Shown one piece after another: positions 1-10,176 of a DNA stretch of 64,000 bases. Every line of letters begins with the position of its first letter. The first letter of the stretch is position 1. Where the stretch lies: NCBI GenBank assembly GCA_013416635.1, contig JACCHT010000002.1, positions 620,001-684,000 of the forward strand, read 5' to 3'. The notes beneath the pieces are model-generated. The model worked only from the letters and a program-made list of their open reading frames with translations, ran no database searches and was not told where the DNA came from. This DNA comes from Candidatus Thiodubiliella endoseptemdiera. Its GTDB lineage: Bacteria; Pseudomonadota; Gammaproteobacteria; PS1; Pseudothioglobaceae. The translations under genes and the position numbers were made by a program.

Positions 1-1531
1 TCCTTATTCTTGATTTCGGTTCGCAATACACACAATTAATTGCCCGTCGTGTGCGTGAAATCGGTGTTTATTGTGAATTATTTCCTTATGATGTTGACGA
101 CAGTTTTATTAAGGCATTTAATCCAAAGGGTATCATTCTTTCAGGTGGTCCTGATACCGTTACTTTGGATGATTCTGCCAGAGCACCGAAAATTATTTTT
201 GACCTTGATATACCGATATTGGGCATCTGCTACGGCATGCAAACGATGGCAACGCAACTCGGTGGCTTGGCAGTGTCAGCGGATAAACACGAATATGGTT
301 TTGCCAAAGTGCGTGCGCGTAATCACAATTTACCGGGATACTGATGAACCACATAATGAAGGAACGGACTTTGGAGTGTGGATGAACATGCATTAAGTGC
401 AAAATTACCCGAAGGATTTAAACTGATTGCTTCTACTGATAATTGTGAAATTGCGGGTTTTGCGAATGTGGAAAAACATTATTACGGCATACAATTTCAG
501 CCAGAAGTTACACACACCAAACAAGGGGAACATATTTTAAATCGCTTTGTTACAGGTATTTGTGAATGTGAAAAAAATTGGACAACGGATAATATTATTG
601 CCAATTTGGTGCAAAATTTAAAAGAACAGATTGGTGATGGCAATGTTTTACTTGGGCTATCAGGCGGTGTAGATTCATCTGTCGTTGCCGTGCTGTTACA
701 CGAAGCTATTGGTGACCAACCACTTGTGTATTCGTTGATAACGGGCTATTACGACTGAATGAAGGTGATGAAGTCATGCAAACTTTTGCTGACAATATGG
801 GTGTGAAAGTTATCCGTGCCAACGCCCAAGATAAATTTTACAACGCCTTAGCCGACGAATCCGAGCCAGAAGCAAAACGCAAAATAATCGGTCATGCCTT
901 CATCGAAGTATTTGAAGAAGAAGCCCGTCATCTTGATGACATTAAATTTTTAGCACAAGGCACGATTTACCCTGATGTGATTGAATCTGCAGGGGCAAAA
1001 TCAGGCAAAGCCAAAGTCATTAAATCTCATCATAATGTCGGTGGATTGCCGATGATTTAGCATTTGAATTAGTCGAGCCACTCAAAGAATTATTTAAGAC
1101 GAAGTCCGCACCATCGGTGTCAAACTCGGCATTCCTGCCCATATGCTTTACCGCCACCCCTTCCCAGGACCAGGTTTAGGTGTGCGTATTTTAGGGCAAG
1201 TTAAAGCAGAATATGCTGATATTTTGCGTGAAGCTGATGCTATTTTTATGGATGAATTATATAAAAATGATTTATACGATAAAGTCAATCAAGCCTTTGC
1301 CGTATTCTTGCCAATTAAATCAGTTGGTGTTACTGGCGATGAACGCCGTTATGATTTTGTCATTGCCCTGCGTGCTGTTGAAACCGTTGACTTTATGACG
1401 GCTCGATGGGCAAGATTGCCGTATGATTTTTTAGACATCGTTTCTAATCGCATCATCAACGAAATCCCCGAATTTCTCGGGTAGTGTATGACATTTCAGG
1501 TAAGCCTCCCGCCACGATTGAATGGGAATAA
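1..1531 (+). CDS. guaA: GMP synthase (glutamine-hydrolysing), 5'-partial and frameshifted
   Basis: Converts XMP to GMP with glutamine in purine synthesis. The first codons lie outside the window; the visible protein begins in [17 protein letters not shown]. The class I amidotransferase part (CYGMQ nucleophile near 230, FQPEVTH near 495) is followed by the PP-loop [10 protein letters not shown] (near 655) and the C-terminal [10 protein letters not shown] and TIEWE end. The frame changes near 340, 384, 733, 1049, 1098 and 1475. Protein similarity continues across each change, and all but the first are explained by one missing base (the first by two missing or one extra). The final GAATGGGAATAA ends at 1531 and overlaps the tadA start. 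GuaA is normally essential, so sequence error is more likely than decay. Confidence 0.93.
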
Positions 1532-1998
1532 TCACAGATAAAGAATGGATGACACTCGCTATCCAACAAGCAAAACTCGCTGAAAAAATAGACGAAGTCC
1601 CCGTCGGTGCAGTGCTAGTCCAAGACGGGCAACTCATCGCTCAAGCCCACAATCAACCTATTAACAATAATGACCCGACCGCTCACGCAGAAATTCAACT
1701 ATTGCGTCAAGCAGGCAAAAAACTCGGCAATTACCGCCTGCCGAACACGACTTTATATGTCAGTTTAGAACCTTGTACAATGTGTTTAGGAGCAATGATT
1801 CACGCCCGAGTTTCTCGTATTGTGTTTGGTGCTTATGATGAAAAAACAGGGGTTTGTGGCTCATGCCAAGACTTATCAAAGAGTGATTGTTTTAATCACA
1901 CTATTGAAGTTGAAGGTGGCATACTCGCTGATGAATGCAGGGATTTATTACAACAGTTTTTAAACACCGTCGCTAAACTGTATACATTCCACCATTGA
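1522..1998 (+). CDS. tadA: tRNA adenosine(34) deaminase TadA
   Basis: Deaminates A34 to inosine in tRNA-Arg(ACG). The 158-residue protein has the zinc-deaminase signature: HAE in NDPTAHAEIQ near residue 55 and PCTMC in SLEPCTMCLGAMIHAR near residue 90. The ATG at 1522 overlaps the end of guaA by 10 bases, which implies translational coupling. The 3' end overlaps the convergent fabG by 26 bases. Length and motifs are normal for the family. Confidence 0.95.
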   Translation: MGIITDKEWMTLAIQQAKLAEKIDEVPVGAVLVQDGQLIAQAHNQPINNNDPTAHAEIQLLRQAGKKLGNYRLPNTTLYVSLEPCTMCLGAMIHARVSRIVFGAYDEKTGVCGSCQDLSKSDCFNHTIEVEGGILADECRDLLQQFLNTVAKLYTFHH

Positions 1999-2719
1999 TG
2001 TGAAGCGTCTGTGCAGTGATATATGAACCGCCATCCCCTGCTAAAAATAACACAGCATCAGCAATCTCTTCTACCGAGCCCAATCTACCCATCGGAATTT
2101 GCTTTGCCAACGCATCTTTTTGCTCTTCTGGTAATGCATTGGTCATATCAGTTTCAATAAAACCAGGTGCCACTGCATTCACGGTAATGCCACGAGTGCC
2201 AACTTCACGAGCAAGCGACTTAGTAAAACCCATAATGCCCGCTTTTGCAGCAGCATAGTTAGTTTGCCCAGCATTACCCATTGCACCAACAACTGAAGCG
2301 ATTGAAATAATACGACCTGCTTTTTTCTTCATCATACCCCGTAAAACAGCTTTTGACATTTTATAAACAGACGCTAAATTAGTGTTCATAATATCGTCCC
2401 ATTCATCTTCTTTCATACGCATCAATAAATTATCACGAGTGATACCAGCATTGTTAATTAAAATATCAACTACGCCATAAGTATCAGTGATAGATTTCAT
2501 TACCTCAGAAATTTGGTCATTATTAGTAACATTGAGTGCCATTCCTACACCTACAACACCATTTTCTTTAAGCGTTACACTGATTGCATCTGCACCTTTA
2601 TCGCTGGTTGCTGTGCCGATAATGGTAGCACCTGCTGCACCTAAAGTTAAAGCGATTGCTTGTCCAATACCACGGCTTGCACCTGTCACTAAAACGATTT
2701 TTCCTATTAGGTTATTCAT
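1973..2719 (-). CDS. fabG: 3-oxoacyl-ACP reductase FabG
   Basis: NADPH-dependent ketoreductase of type II fatty acid synthesis. The 248-residue short-chain dehydrogenase has the TGASRGIGQA cofactor loop near residue 13, NNAGITRDNLL near 87, the catalytic Ser/Tyr/Lys set (IISIASVVG then QTNYAAAKAG) and a C-terminal LHINGGMYTV. Start and upstream fabD stop overlap as TAATG, so the two genes are coupled. Confidence 0.95.
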   Translation of the reverse strand: MNNLIGKIVLVTGASRGIGQAIALTLGAAGATIIGTATSDKGADAISVTLKENGVVGVGMALNVTNNDQISEVMKSITDTYGVVDILINNAGITRDNLLMRMKEDEWDDIMNTNLASVYKMSKAVLRGMMKKKAGRIISIASVVGAMGNAGQTNYAAAKAGIMGFTKSLAREVGTRGITVNAVAPGFIETDMTNALPEEQKDALAKQIPMGRLGSVEEIADAVLFLAGDGGSYITAQTLHINGGMYTV

Positions 2720-3648
2720 TATTTTATCTCCTCTAAAGTTGCTGCAACGCTTATTGTGTCTAAAATAGCGTTTACTGTTAATGCTTTTTCAATTCTACGC
2801 GTCAAGCCAGTTAATACTTTTCCTGGTCCTGACTCAATCAATTTTTCTACACCCATACTGTGCATTGCTTGCACCGTGCCTGTCCATAAAACTGGCTTAT
2901 GTAATTGTGCTACTAATTTAGCACGCATATCATCTACATCTATTGCTATTTTTGCATCTACATTGTGCAATACATCCACACTGCCCATCTTAAAATTTAC
3001 ATTTTTCACCGCATTTGCAAAAACAGTCGCTGCATCATTCATTAAAGAACAATGTGAAGGTACACTCACTGGCAATACTACGGCTCGTTTTGCACCTGCT
3101 GCTTTCATCAAATCACAAGTTGCATCTACGGATTCTTTATTACCTGCAATCACTACCTGTCCATTAGCATTAAAATTCACCGCTTCAACAACACCTTCAC
3201 CTGGGTAATTTGCACAAACTTTAACCACAGTTTCATCATCCAAGCCTAAAATTGCTGCCATCGCACCTACACCCACAGGCACTGCAGATTGCATCAATTC
3301 TGCACGCTTACGAACCAATTGAATGCCGTCAGAAAATCCAAGTGAACCCGCAGCAACTAAAGCTGTATATTCCCCCAAACTATGCCCTGCCATACAAACT
3401 GGTGATAAATTCATTTCATTACTCAACACTCGATAAGTTGCATAACCTGCTGCCAACATTGCTGGTTGCGTATTCTGCGTTTGATTAAGTCCGTCCTGAT
3501 CTTCTTGCGTGAGTTTCCATAAGTCAAAACCCAAAACATCACTCGCTTCTTCAAAAGTCGCCTTAACCGAAGCAAAGTTGTCCGCCAAATCAGACAGCAT
3601 ACCAAGAGATTGTGAGCCCTGTCCAGGGAATATAAGTGAATATTTCAT
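2719..3648 (-). CDS. fabD: Malonyl-CoA:ACP transacylase FabD
   Basis: Loads malonyl groups onto acyl carrier protein for fatty acid elongation. The 309-residue protein starts KYSLIFPGQGSQSLGM and contains the nucleophile elbow GHSLGEYTAL near residue 93 and the SVPSHCSLM histidine region near 200. It is first in a fabD-fabG pair. An AGGACTT ribosome site precedes the ATG. acpP and fabF are not visible downstream. Confidence 0.95.
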   Translation of the reverse strand: MKYSLIFPGQGSQSLGMLSDLADNFASVKATFEEASDVLGFDLWKLTQEDQDGLNQTQNTQPAMLAAGYATYRVLSNEMNLSPVCMAGHSLGEYTALVAAGSLGFSDGIQLVRKRAELMQSAVPVGVGAMAAILGLDDETVVKVCANYPGEGVVEAVNFNANGQVVIAGNKESVDATCDLMKAAGAKRAVVLPVSVPSHCSLMNDAATVFANAVKNVNFKMGSVDVLHNVDAKIAIDVDDMRAKLVAQLHKPVLWTGTVQAMHSMGVEKLIESGPGKVLTGLTRRIEKALTVNAILDTISVAATLEEIK

Positions 3649-3687
3649 AAATAAGTCCTTTAAATTATGGGTATTATTTTAAGCAAT

Positions 3688-3714
3688 AAAAAAGCACCCG
3701 AAAGTGCTTTTTTT
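3688..3714 (-). terminator. Rho-independent terminator after rpmA
   Basis: A stem AAAAAAGCAC / GTGCTTTTTT with a short CCGAAA loop lies between the end of rpmA and the start of fabD. Read on the minus strand it is a hairpin followed by a T run, placed to end rplU-rpmA transcription. Confidence 0.75.
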
Positions 3715-3735
3715 AAATACTGTGTAATCAATAAA

Positions 3736-3991
3736 TTATGCAGCTTCAATAGAAACGGTTTGACGCATAAATTTACCTTTTTAGCAAAAACCACTTTACC
3801 GTCTGCAGTTGCAAATAAAGTATCGTCTTTACCTTTGCGGACATTAGTGCCTGGATGAAATTTAGTGCCTCTTTGACGCACTAAAATGTTGCCAGCTAAC
3901 ACAACTTGGCCACCAAATCTTTTAACGCCTAATCTTTTTGATACGGAATCTCTACCGTTATTAGTACTACCGCCTGCTTTTTATGTGCCAT
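3736..3991 (-). CDS. rpmA: 50S ribosomal protein L27 (two single-base frameshifts)
   Basis: Large-subunit protein near the peptidyl transferase centre. Read through two shifts, the protein begins [19 protein letters not shown], continues [20 protein letters not shown], and ends [10 protein letters not shown]. Both shifts fall in A runs, near 3978 (after MAHKK) and near 3781 (after FAKK), and each is cured by adding one A. The corrected length is 85 residues, as expected. It follows rplU with a 12-base gap. A broken rpmA would be very unusual, which supports sequence error. Confidence 0.92.
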
Positions 3992-4003
3992 GGTATTTCT
4001 CTC

Positions 4004-4315
4004 CTACGAATTAATTTTGGTAATTTCAATCTCAGTGAACAACTGTCTGTGTCCTTGTTGCTTCATTGAGTGCTTACGACGACGGAATTTAAGGATATGT
4101 ACCTTTTTACCTTTGCCTTGCGAAACTACTTTTGCCACAACAGTTGCTTTTGCAACAGTTGGCGCGCCAATTTGAACCTTATCACCATCAGCAACCATTA
4201 ACACCTCGTCAAAGGTAATACTCTTGCCTGGTTCAACTTCTAATTTTTCAACTTTTAATGTGGTGCCTTGTTCAACTTTAAATTGTTGTCCACCTGTTTT
4301 AAATACTGCGTACAT
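4004..4315 (-). CDS. rplU: 50S ribosomal protein L21
   Basis: Large-subunit 23S rRNA-binding protein, 103 residues, starting [17 protein letters not shown] and carrying the [17 protein letters not shown]-terminal basic segment typical of L21. It is first gene of the rplU-rpmA pair, which is a conserved bacterial order. It is divergent from the cyclophilin gene; the roughly 97-base gap must hold both promoters. Confidence 0.96.
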   Translation of the reverse strand: MYAVFKTGGQQFKVEQGTTLKVEKLEVEPGKSITFDEVLMVADGDKVQIGAPTVAKATVVAKVVSQGKGKKVHILKFRRRKHSMKQQGHRQLFTEIEITKINS

Positions 4316-4412
4316 AATAAATCTACTTGTGTTTCTTAAAAATGGGCAATTATACGCTAAGGGGCTTACCTATGAAAGGTATAATTTGCATTTTTTCTAT
4401 AAACACATTGAT

Positions 4413-5072
4413 ATGATTATTCTTAAAACTAATATAGGCGATATTCACATTGAATTAGACACCAAAAAAGCACCAAAAACTGCTAAAAATTTTACTGCCT
4501 ATGTCAAAGATGGCTTTTACGACGGCACAATTTTTCACCGTGTAATTAGAAACTTTATGGCACAAGGTGGCGGATTTACCGAAGAAATGAAAGAAAAATC
4601 GACCAAAAAAGAAATTGAAAATGAAGCAAAAAATGGCTTAAAAAATACCAAATACACGGTAGCAATGGCAAGAACAATGATGCCTCACTCGGCAAGTTCA
4701 CAATTTTTTATCAATACTTCAGATAATAGTTTTTTAGATTATCCTGGGCAAGATGGCTGGGGCTATTGCGTATTTGGCGAAGTGATAAAAGGTTTTGATG
4801 TGGTTGATGCGATGAATAAAGTGAGTACTGGCAATAAAGGTGGGCACGCTGATGTGCCAGAAGACACGATTATCATCAAAAAAGCGACTGTAAAAACCGC
4901 TGCCAAGAAAAAACCTGCGGTTAAAAAGACAATGGCAAAGAAAACTGCCACCAAAAAACCCGTAACCAAGAAGGTGACTAAAAAGCCTATTACTAAGAAA
5001 ATAGTAGCCAAAAAAGTAGTAAAAAAGAAGCCTACTGCAAAGAAAACGACAAAAAAGGCCGCCAAAAAATAA
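4413..5072 (+). CDS. Cyclophilin-type peptidyl-prolyl isomerase with lysine-rich C-terminal tail
   Basis: Proline cis-trans isomerase. Residues 1 to about 160 form a short PpiB-like cyclophilin (start [58 protein letters not shown]). Residues from about 160 to 219 are a low-complexity Lys/Ala/Thr tail built from KK-TAKK/KKPVTKK-like units, resembling histone H1-like or AlgP tails. PpiB normally stops near residue 164, so the tail is an extra of about 60 residues. I chose the ATG at 4413 because upstream codons in the same frame do not belong to the family. It has no clear signal peptide, so it is probably cytoplasmic and possibly nucleic-acid binding. Confidence 0.88.
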   Translation: MIILKTNIGDIHIELDTKKAPKTAKNFTAYVKDGFYDGTIFHRVIRNFMAQGGGFTEEMKEKSTKKEIENEAKNGLKNTKYTVAMARTMMPHSASSQFFINTSDNSFLDYPGQDGWGYCVFGEVIKGFDVVDAMNKVSTGNKGGHADVPEDTIIIKKATVKTAAKKKPAVKKTMAKKTATKKPVTKKVTKKPITKKIVAKKVVKKKPTAKKTTKKAAKK

Positions 5073-5082
5073 CTGAGTTATT

Positions 5083-5790
5083 ATGCCACAAACCTTATTG
5101 ATTGCAGATTTACATCTTATTTCTGATGAGAGCGAGAAAACCAATCTATTTATCAAGTTTTGTCAAGAACAGGCAACTCAGGCGAATCAACTTTTTATTT
5201 TGGGTGATTTATTTAACACTTGGCTGGGTGATGATTTATCTATCGATGCTTATTCAAGTGTTATTTCAGTATTAAAAATGCTGAGTAAAACCACCGAGAT
5301 TTTTATCACAGGGGGAAATCGTGATTTTCTTCTGGGTGATGAATTTGTCAAACAAACAGGTTGTGTTTTATTAAAAACCCCTTACCTGCTTGAAACTGAA
5401 TATAAAGATTATGTGCTAATTCACGGCGATGAATTGTGCACTGATGATACCAACTATCAAAAATTAAAATCCATTTTACAACACCCAGTTACCAAGTTCA
5501 TTTTCTTGCATCTGCCAACCCAAACTCGCCTAAAACTCAGCGGACAATTACGCAATAAAAGCATAGAAGCACAACAATATAAAACCCGTGAAATTATGGA
5601 TGTTAGCCAAGCTACTACGGATAAATTAATGCAAAAATACCCAAATGCAGATTTAATTCACGGACACACACATCGTCAAAATATCCACATAGGTGGGCAA
5701 TATACGCGTTTTGTTTTGGGTGATTGGGATACTGACAAAGGTAATGCCATCGTCATTGACAAACAATTAAGCCATCTTGAAATTAGATAA
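5083..5790 (+). CDS. lpxH: UDP-2,3-diacylglucosamine diphosphatase LpxH
   Basis: Membrane-peripheral metallophosphatase that makes lipid X in lipid A synthesis. The 235-residue protein carries the calcineurin-like motifs in order: IADLHLISDE at residue 6, LGDLFNTWLGDD near 41, GGNRDFLLGDEF near 77, LIHGDELCTDD near 112 and HGHTHRQNIH near 194. It begins 10 bases after the cyclophilin gene (ppiB-lpxH order is common) and overlaps the convergent exoribonuclease gene by 8 bases. Confidence 0.93.
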   Translation: MPQTLLIADLHLISDESEKTNLFIKFCQEQATQANQLFILGDLFNTWLGDDLSIDAYSSVISVLKMLSKTTEIFITGGNRDFLLGDEFVKQTGCVLLKTPYLLETEYKDYVLIHGDELCTDDTNYQKLKSILQHPVTKFIFLHLPTQTRLKLSGQLRNKSIEAQQYKTREIMDVSQATTDKLMQKYPNADLIHGHTHRQNIHIGGQYTRFVLGDWDTDKGNAIVIDKQLSHLEIR

Positions 5791-7594
5791 CTTTAAAGCT
5801 GACTGATTTTTCTACTAAATTTACTCGGCCGACTTTTAGTTGCATTTCTTCGTCTAATTCTGGCAATTTTTTAAACTTAATCTGATCCATCATTCCCAAT
5901 TCAGGAATCATAAACAAAGCTTTATCGCCCCGTATATCAACCACGATACCTGTGCCTGTCCAATCGGAATTTTGCATTAAATAAATACATTTAAAATGGT
6001 CTTTACTAAAACGGTCAACTCTGCCAACATCTGCTAACGCCATATTCACTGAGCCAATAATTTCTTTAATTCGACCAACAGACAACATTGGCTTATTATT
6101 AATAAAATTAATAATTTGCTGATGTGCCAGTAAATCATAATAACGACGCATCGGGCTGGTAACGCGTAAATATGCTGATAGTCCCAAACCATAATGCAAA
6201 AGTGGCTTTACCGAAGTGGCTGAACGCTTAAAATTTTTAATGGCTAAGAAAGACTCGCTCAATGTTAAGTTGTCTTTTTTGGCTAAAAATTCTTCAGTGA
6301 ACGAACCTTTATCTTGTAAGGCATACGGCACAGGAATAAGGTTTTCACTGGTCCATTGTGCCATTGTCCGCCCTGCCATCACCATCATTTCAGCCACCAA
6401 ATCACGGCTATCGCTGGTGGCTTGTGGGGCAACAGATACTTTGCCATCAATGAAATTCACATCAACACTGGGTAAATGTAGGTTGATAGCACCTTGATTG
6501 TTACGAAATTTTTTATGTAACTCGCCAATCGCTTTAATCTGTGTCAATTCTGTATTTGAACCTTCTTGCAAAAGTACATCCACTTCATTATAGGTGGTGT
6601 TAGTCACACAAATCACACTTTGCATTACTTTGATATTATTAATATGCTCTCCGTCAAATTCAAAACTGAATGATAAGGCATCTGATTTATCACTTGCACC
6701 CAATGCCGATGCTTTTGTTACTGAAACAGGCAACATATGAATAATCTCATTCGGCAGATAAAAATTAGCACCCCGTTCTTGCGCATACACATCCAAGTCC
6801 GAACCAGACGGCACGATATTTGCCACATCTGCCACATGCACCCACAAAGTATCACCCTCAATACTAATCGCATCATCAGCATCGTTTGAGCCGTCATTGT
6901 CAATCGCATAACAAGTAAGATGAGTTAAATCAACCCGCTCAATCGTTGGCACTTGCACGGCAATTTCTTCATCTTTTGGAATGTCAAAGCGTGCAGGATA
7001 CGGATTAAAATTGGGTTCAAAATAATTAATTTTCAACAACAGTTGATACGCTGCATCAGGGCTATTTTCTACGCCAATATGGCTTAAAATTTTCGCCGTT
7101 TTTGATTGGTTGAGTGCCACTCGGCTAATCTCTTTTAGATAAGGCTCATCTTGTTTATCAAAAGTATGTTTAGATAAATTATCTATACAATGTGCCAAAC
7201 TTTCAGCCACCATTTTCTCTGCATCTCGCTTGGCTTGCACGCTTTCAACCTGCGAAGTCGGACGCACAAAAATACTGTCTTTCTGCCAATAAAAATACAG
7301 CCCATCTTCCACCAGTAAACACACACACCACGCATTTTGTGCAGTATATTCATTAAATAACCACTCGGTAATTTCTTGCAAGGACAAAGTTTCTTCTTGA
7401 AATTCTGCCAGAATAGACAAGTCTGTCTGTAAACAATCTTCAGTAACCTGAGTAAATTCAGGGTGAATAAAACGAAAGTCTTTTTCTCGTACTTTTAGCG
7501 TTGAACCATCGGCAAATTCCAACTCAAACTTGCTTTCAATAATATTGGCAATACGCGCAGGTTTGCTCTTGTAGGCAACCAGAGAATTATTCAT
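5783..7594 (-). CDS. RNB-domain exoribonuclease (RNase II family)
   Basis: A 603-residue 3'-5' exoribonuclease-like protein. The RNB core is recognisable from YAIDNDGSNDADDAISIEG near residue 230, with the aspartate cluster that binds Mg2+, followed by VHVADVANIVPSGSDLD, RGANFYLPNEIIHMLP and the later YLRVTSPMRRYYDLLAHQQ. The S1-like C-terminus is short. The protein matches the shorter RNB proteins of gammaproteobacteria better than canonical Rnb or Rnr, so I give no symbol. It is convergent with lpxH and just downstream of gcvH. Confidence 0.87.
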   Translation of the reverse strand: MNNSLVAYKSKPARIANIIESKFELEFADGSTLKVREKDFRFIHPEFTQVTEDCLQTDLSILAEFQEETLSLQEITEWLFNEYTAQNAWCVCLLVEDGLYFYWQKDSIFVRPTSQVESVQAKRDAEKMVAESLAHCIDNLSKHTFDKQDEPYLKEISRVALNQSKTAKILSHIGVENSPDAAYQLLLKINYFEPNFNPYPARFDIPKDEEIAVQVPTIERVDLTHLTCYAIDNDGSNDADDAISIEGDTLWVHVADVANIVPSGSDLDVYAQERGANFYLPNEIIHMLPVSVTKASALGASDKSDALSFSFEFDGEHINNIKVMQSVICVTNTTYNEVDVLLQEGSNTELTQIKAIGELHKKFRNNQGAINLHLPSVDVNFIDGKVSVAPQATSDSRDLVAEMMVMAGRTMAQWTSENLIPVPYALQDKGSFTEEFLAKKDNLTLSESFLAIKNFKRSATSVKPLLHYGLGLSAYLRVTSPMRRYYDLLAHQQIINFINNKPMLSVGRIKEIIGSVNMALADVGRVDRFSKDHFKCIYLMQNSDWTGTGIVVDIRGDKALFMIPELGMMDQIKFKKLPELDEEMQLKVGRVNLVEKSVSFKVI

Positions 7595-7604
7595 TAGAAA
7601 GTTT

Positions 7605-7979
7605 TTAGTCGAGTGTTTCGCTATACGCCGCTGAGTCTATCAAGCCGTCAATACTGTCCGCCTTAAATTTCACCAGCCAACCGTCGTCATAACAACTGGT
7701 ATTTACCAATTCTGGCTCACTATCAAGTGCATCATTGGCTTCAACCACTTCCAAATCAGTCGGTGCATATACACCACTCGCTGCTTTCACAGATTCTACC
7801 ACGCAAAACTCGTCTTCGGCGCTCACTTCATCACCTTCTCCTGGCAATTCCACAAATACCATATCACCCAATAACGCCTGAGCATGGTCGGTAATGCCCA
7901 TTGTGTAAGTGCCATCGCCGTTATCCAAAATCCATTCATGGGTTTCAGTGTATTGTCTATCCTCTCTAATATCGCTCAT
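7605..7979 (-). CDS. gcvH: Glycine cleavage system H protein
   Basis: Lipoyl carrier that shuttles the aminomethyl group between the P, T and L proteins. The 124-residue protein has the family start (YTETHEWI) and the lipoylation site [16 protein letters not shown] with its central lysine near residue 65. It lies 12 bases after gcvT. gcvP is not in the window; lpdA further on could supply the L protein. Confidence 0.95.
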   Translation of the reverse strand: MSDIREDRQYTETHEWILDNGDGTYTMGITDHAQALLGDMVFVELPGEGDEVSAEDEFCVVESVKAASGVYAPTDLEVVEANDALDSEPELVNTSCYDDGWLVKFKADSIDGLIDSAAYSETLD

Positions 7980-7991
7980 ACTCTCATTCTC

Positions 7992-9067
7992 CTAAACTAA
8001 AATTGTTCCATTACGCACAAAAGGCGGTTTGACTATTTTAGCCGATACCTGTTTGTTACGCATCTCAATTTCACACAATCCTGTACTGCCTTTTGGCACA
8101 CTGGCTAACGCAATCGCTTTGCCCATTGTTGGTGAAAATGTGCCTGATGTTACTTCGCCATCGCCTAGATTGGTCGTTACTTTTTGATGATTACGAATAA
8201 CGCCTTTGCCCTCTAATACCAAACCGACAATGGTTTTTTCTGTACCTTGTGCCTTTAAATTTTCCAACGCCTCACGACCAACAAAAGCACGGTTCTCATT
8301 GATAAATCCACCGTCCAAGCCAACGCCGCCTCCAAAGGAGACACCGTTTCATTCATCTCCGAACCATACAAACTCATCCCTGCCTCTAAACGCAAAGTAT
8401 CCCTTGCACCTAATCCACAAGGCTTTACCCCTGCTTCAAGCAACATTTTCCAAGTAAACTCAGCCGATTTTTCAGGCAACATAATTTCAAACCATCCTCC
8501 CCGTATAACCCGTTCTGGCAATAAATAAATTCCCCACACTGGCAGCATTAAATGGCTTTAATTCGCCACAAATTTCCTCTACACCCCCCATTGCCTGATA
8601 CACTTTTTCCCGTGCATTGGGCCCTTGTACCGCAATCATTGCCAAATCAAGTTTTGGCTCAACACACACATCAAAACCCTCTGCCTGCCTATTAATCCAA
8701 GCAATGTCCTTTTCTGTCGTGCCTGCGTTAATCACCATCCGATAATCCGTATCATTTTGATAATACACAATTAAATCATCCACTACGCCACCCGCTTCAT
8801 TCAACATGCAACTATAAAGTGCCTTGCCTGGCGTTTTGAGTTTATCCACATCGTTGGCAATCAAAGTTTGCAAGAATTTTTTTGCCTCGCCTCCCTTAAA
8901 ATCCACCACTGTCATATGCGACACATCAAACATCCCGCATCATCACGCACTTGATTATGTTCTTCTAATTGTGAACCGTAATTAAGTGGCATCTCCCAGC
9001 CACCAAAATCCACCATTTTCCCGCTAGCATTTAAATGTGCCTGATATAAAGGAGTTTGTTTTATCAT
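7992..9067 (-). CDS. gcvT: Glycine cleavage system T protein, aminomethyltransferase (four frameshifts)
   Basis: Transfers the methylene group from H protein to tetrahydrofolate. It starts [20 protein letters not shown] at 9067. Family segments follow: [58 protein letters not shown] and [16 protein letters not shown]. Shifts occur near 8938 (GGG run before FDVSH), two near 8493-8500 (GGGG and GG/TTT in the YTGEDGFE stretch) and one near 8318. The frame order down the minus strand requires one missing base each time. The reading resumes with conserved sequence after every shift. Confidence 0.9.
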
Positions 9068-9068
9068 A

Positions 9069-9730
9069 TTATTTATCCTTAATGTGTTTTGATATCATTG
9101 CCACAGTGATTAAAATCAACACCAAAGTCAACCCCATCGTGCCAAAAAGTTTAAAGTCAACCCAAGATTCTTCCGCTTGTTGTGCTAGTAAGCACAAATT
9201 TGGTTTAGAATTTTCAAGACAATTAAGCCCACTTAAACCAAAACGCTCTCCATCGCCAAAAAAATTGGCATTTGCCTGAATAGAAGGCAATACATAATAA
9301 TAAGCGTTAATAATAGCAATGCCAATAAAACCCAAACCCCAAAGCCAAGTTATCCTAGTCCAGATGATATTTGGCAAATGCATCTCTTTACCCAGCATAC
9401 GCTGCAATAAACTTTTATTACCAATCCATAAACTAGCAATTAAAACTAAGGCAAAAACAATATACAAAACACTGACCTTCCACATAATAAAAATCGGATT
9501 ATCAATATAAATAGTCAAACTACCAAATCAAGCAAAAATGCTAAGCCCACTACTTGTGCTTTTTCGAATTTTCCGCTACGAATACGAGTGATGGCAATTT
9601 GCAGTAATACCGCAATACTCATTGCAATAATTGCGGAATACAGCCCTTCTTGTTGATAAAAATGCAAAGTTTTATTTTTATAAACAATAAAAAATAACGC
9701 AATCGGGAAAAAATCTAATAAAAATTTCAT
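9069..9730 (-). CDS. yciB: Septation protein A / inner membrane YciB (one frameshift)
   Basis: Multi-pass inner membrane protein of the YciB/IspZ family, linked to septation and envelope synthesis. It starts [14 protein letters not shown] at 9730; AAGGAG sits five bases before this ATG, inside the upstream gene. The frame breaks near 9522 in a TT(T) run: FLLD must continue as [20 protein letters not shown]. It ends with [18 protein letters not shown]. Four to five hydrophobic segments are visible. The start overlaps the stop of the preceding gene as ATGA. Confidence 0.87.
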
Positions 9731-9930
9731 AAACACTCCTTAGAACAATAAATTTTACCATCTTGCATAATCGCCTCATCCTCAGGAATGTGCGTTTTAC
9801 AAGTGCTACATGCTACCATCTTATTGCTTGATGGCTGTTGCTCCGTAACACTGCTCGGTTTTCTATATTTTTTAAACAAATAAAACCCTAAAAATACCAA
9901 TAAAACAACTGCAATAAATCTAATACCCAT
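9727..9930 (-). CDS. Small membrane protein with C-terminal zinc-ribbon-like motif (PP0621-like)
   Basis: A 67-residue protein with one N-terminal membrane helix (IRFIAVVLLVFLGFYLF) and a C-terminal CSTCKTHIPEDEA ... IYCSKEC Cys4 motif, the pattern of PP0621-family proteins. I chose the ATG at 9930 because GGAG lies six bases upstream. It overlaps yciB by four bases, so the two are co-translated. Function unknown. Confidence 0.75.
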   Translation of the reverse strand: MGIRFIAVVLLVFLGFYLFKKYRKPSSVTEQQPSSNKMVACSTCKTHIPEDEAIMQDGKIYCSKECL

Positions 9931-10008
9931 AACATACTCCAAAAGAATGGAATTTTACCCACGCTTAGTATATAATTTCCCCTTTTTATGTATCTATATT
10001 TATTCATT

Positions 10009-10095
10009 GCCCGGGTGGTGAAATTGGTAGACACACAGGACTTAAAATCCTGCGCCTTCATCGGCGTGCCGGTTCGATTCCGGCCCCGGGCACCA
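10009..10095 (+). tRNA. tRNA-Leu (anticodon UAA)
   Basis: An 87-base tRNA with acceptor arms GCCCGGG and CCCGGGC, an encoded CCA end, a long type II variable arm, the GGTTCGATTCC T-loop, and anticodon stem CAGGA/TCCTG enclosing CTTAAAA (anticodon TAA). A terminator follows directly. Confidence 0.95.
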
Positions 10096-10101
10096 TATAT
10101 T

Positions 10102-10135
10102 AAAAAAAAGCCTGCATTATTGCAGGCTTTTTTTT
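10102..10135 (+). terminator. Rho-independent terminator after tRNA-Leu
   Basis: GCCTGCA / TGCAGGC stem with a TTAT loop, an A run before it and a nine-T run after it. It can act in both directions. Confidence 0.85.
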
Positions 10136-10141
10136 GGAGTA

Positions 10142-10176
10142 AACCCATTGACAAGGTCGAACCTTGTCAATGGGTT
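10142..10176. repeat. REP-like palindrome 1 (downstream of Y1 transposase)
   Basis: A perfect 16-bp stem, AACCCATTGACAAGGT and its complement, around a CGA loop. It reaches the stop codon of the Y1 transposase gene. The inner TTGACAAGGT arm recurs at 10645, 10840 and 10872. Confidence 0.85.
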
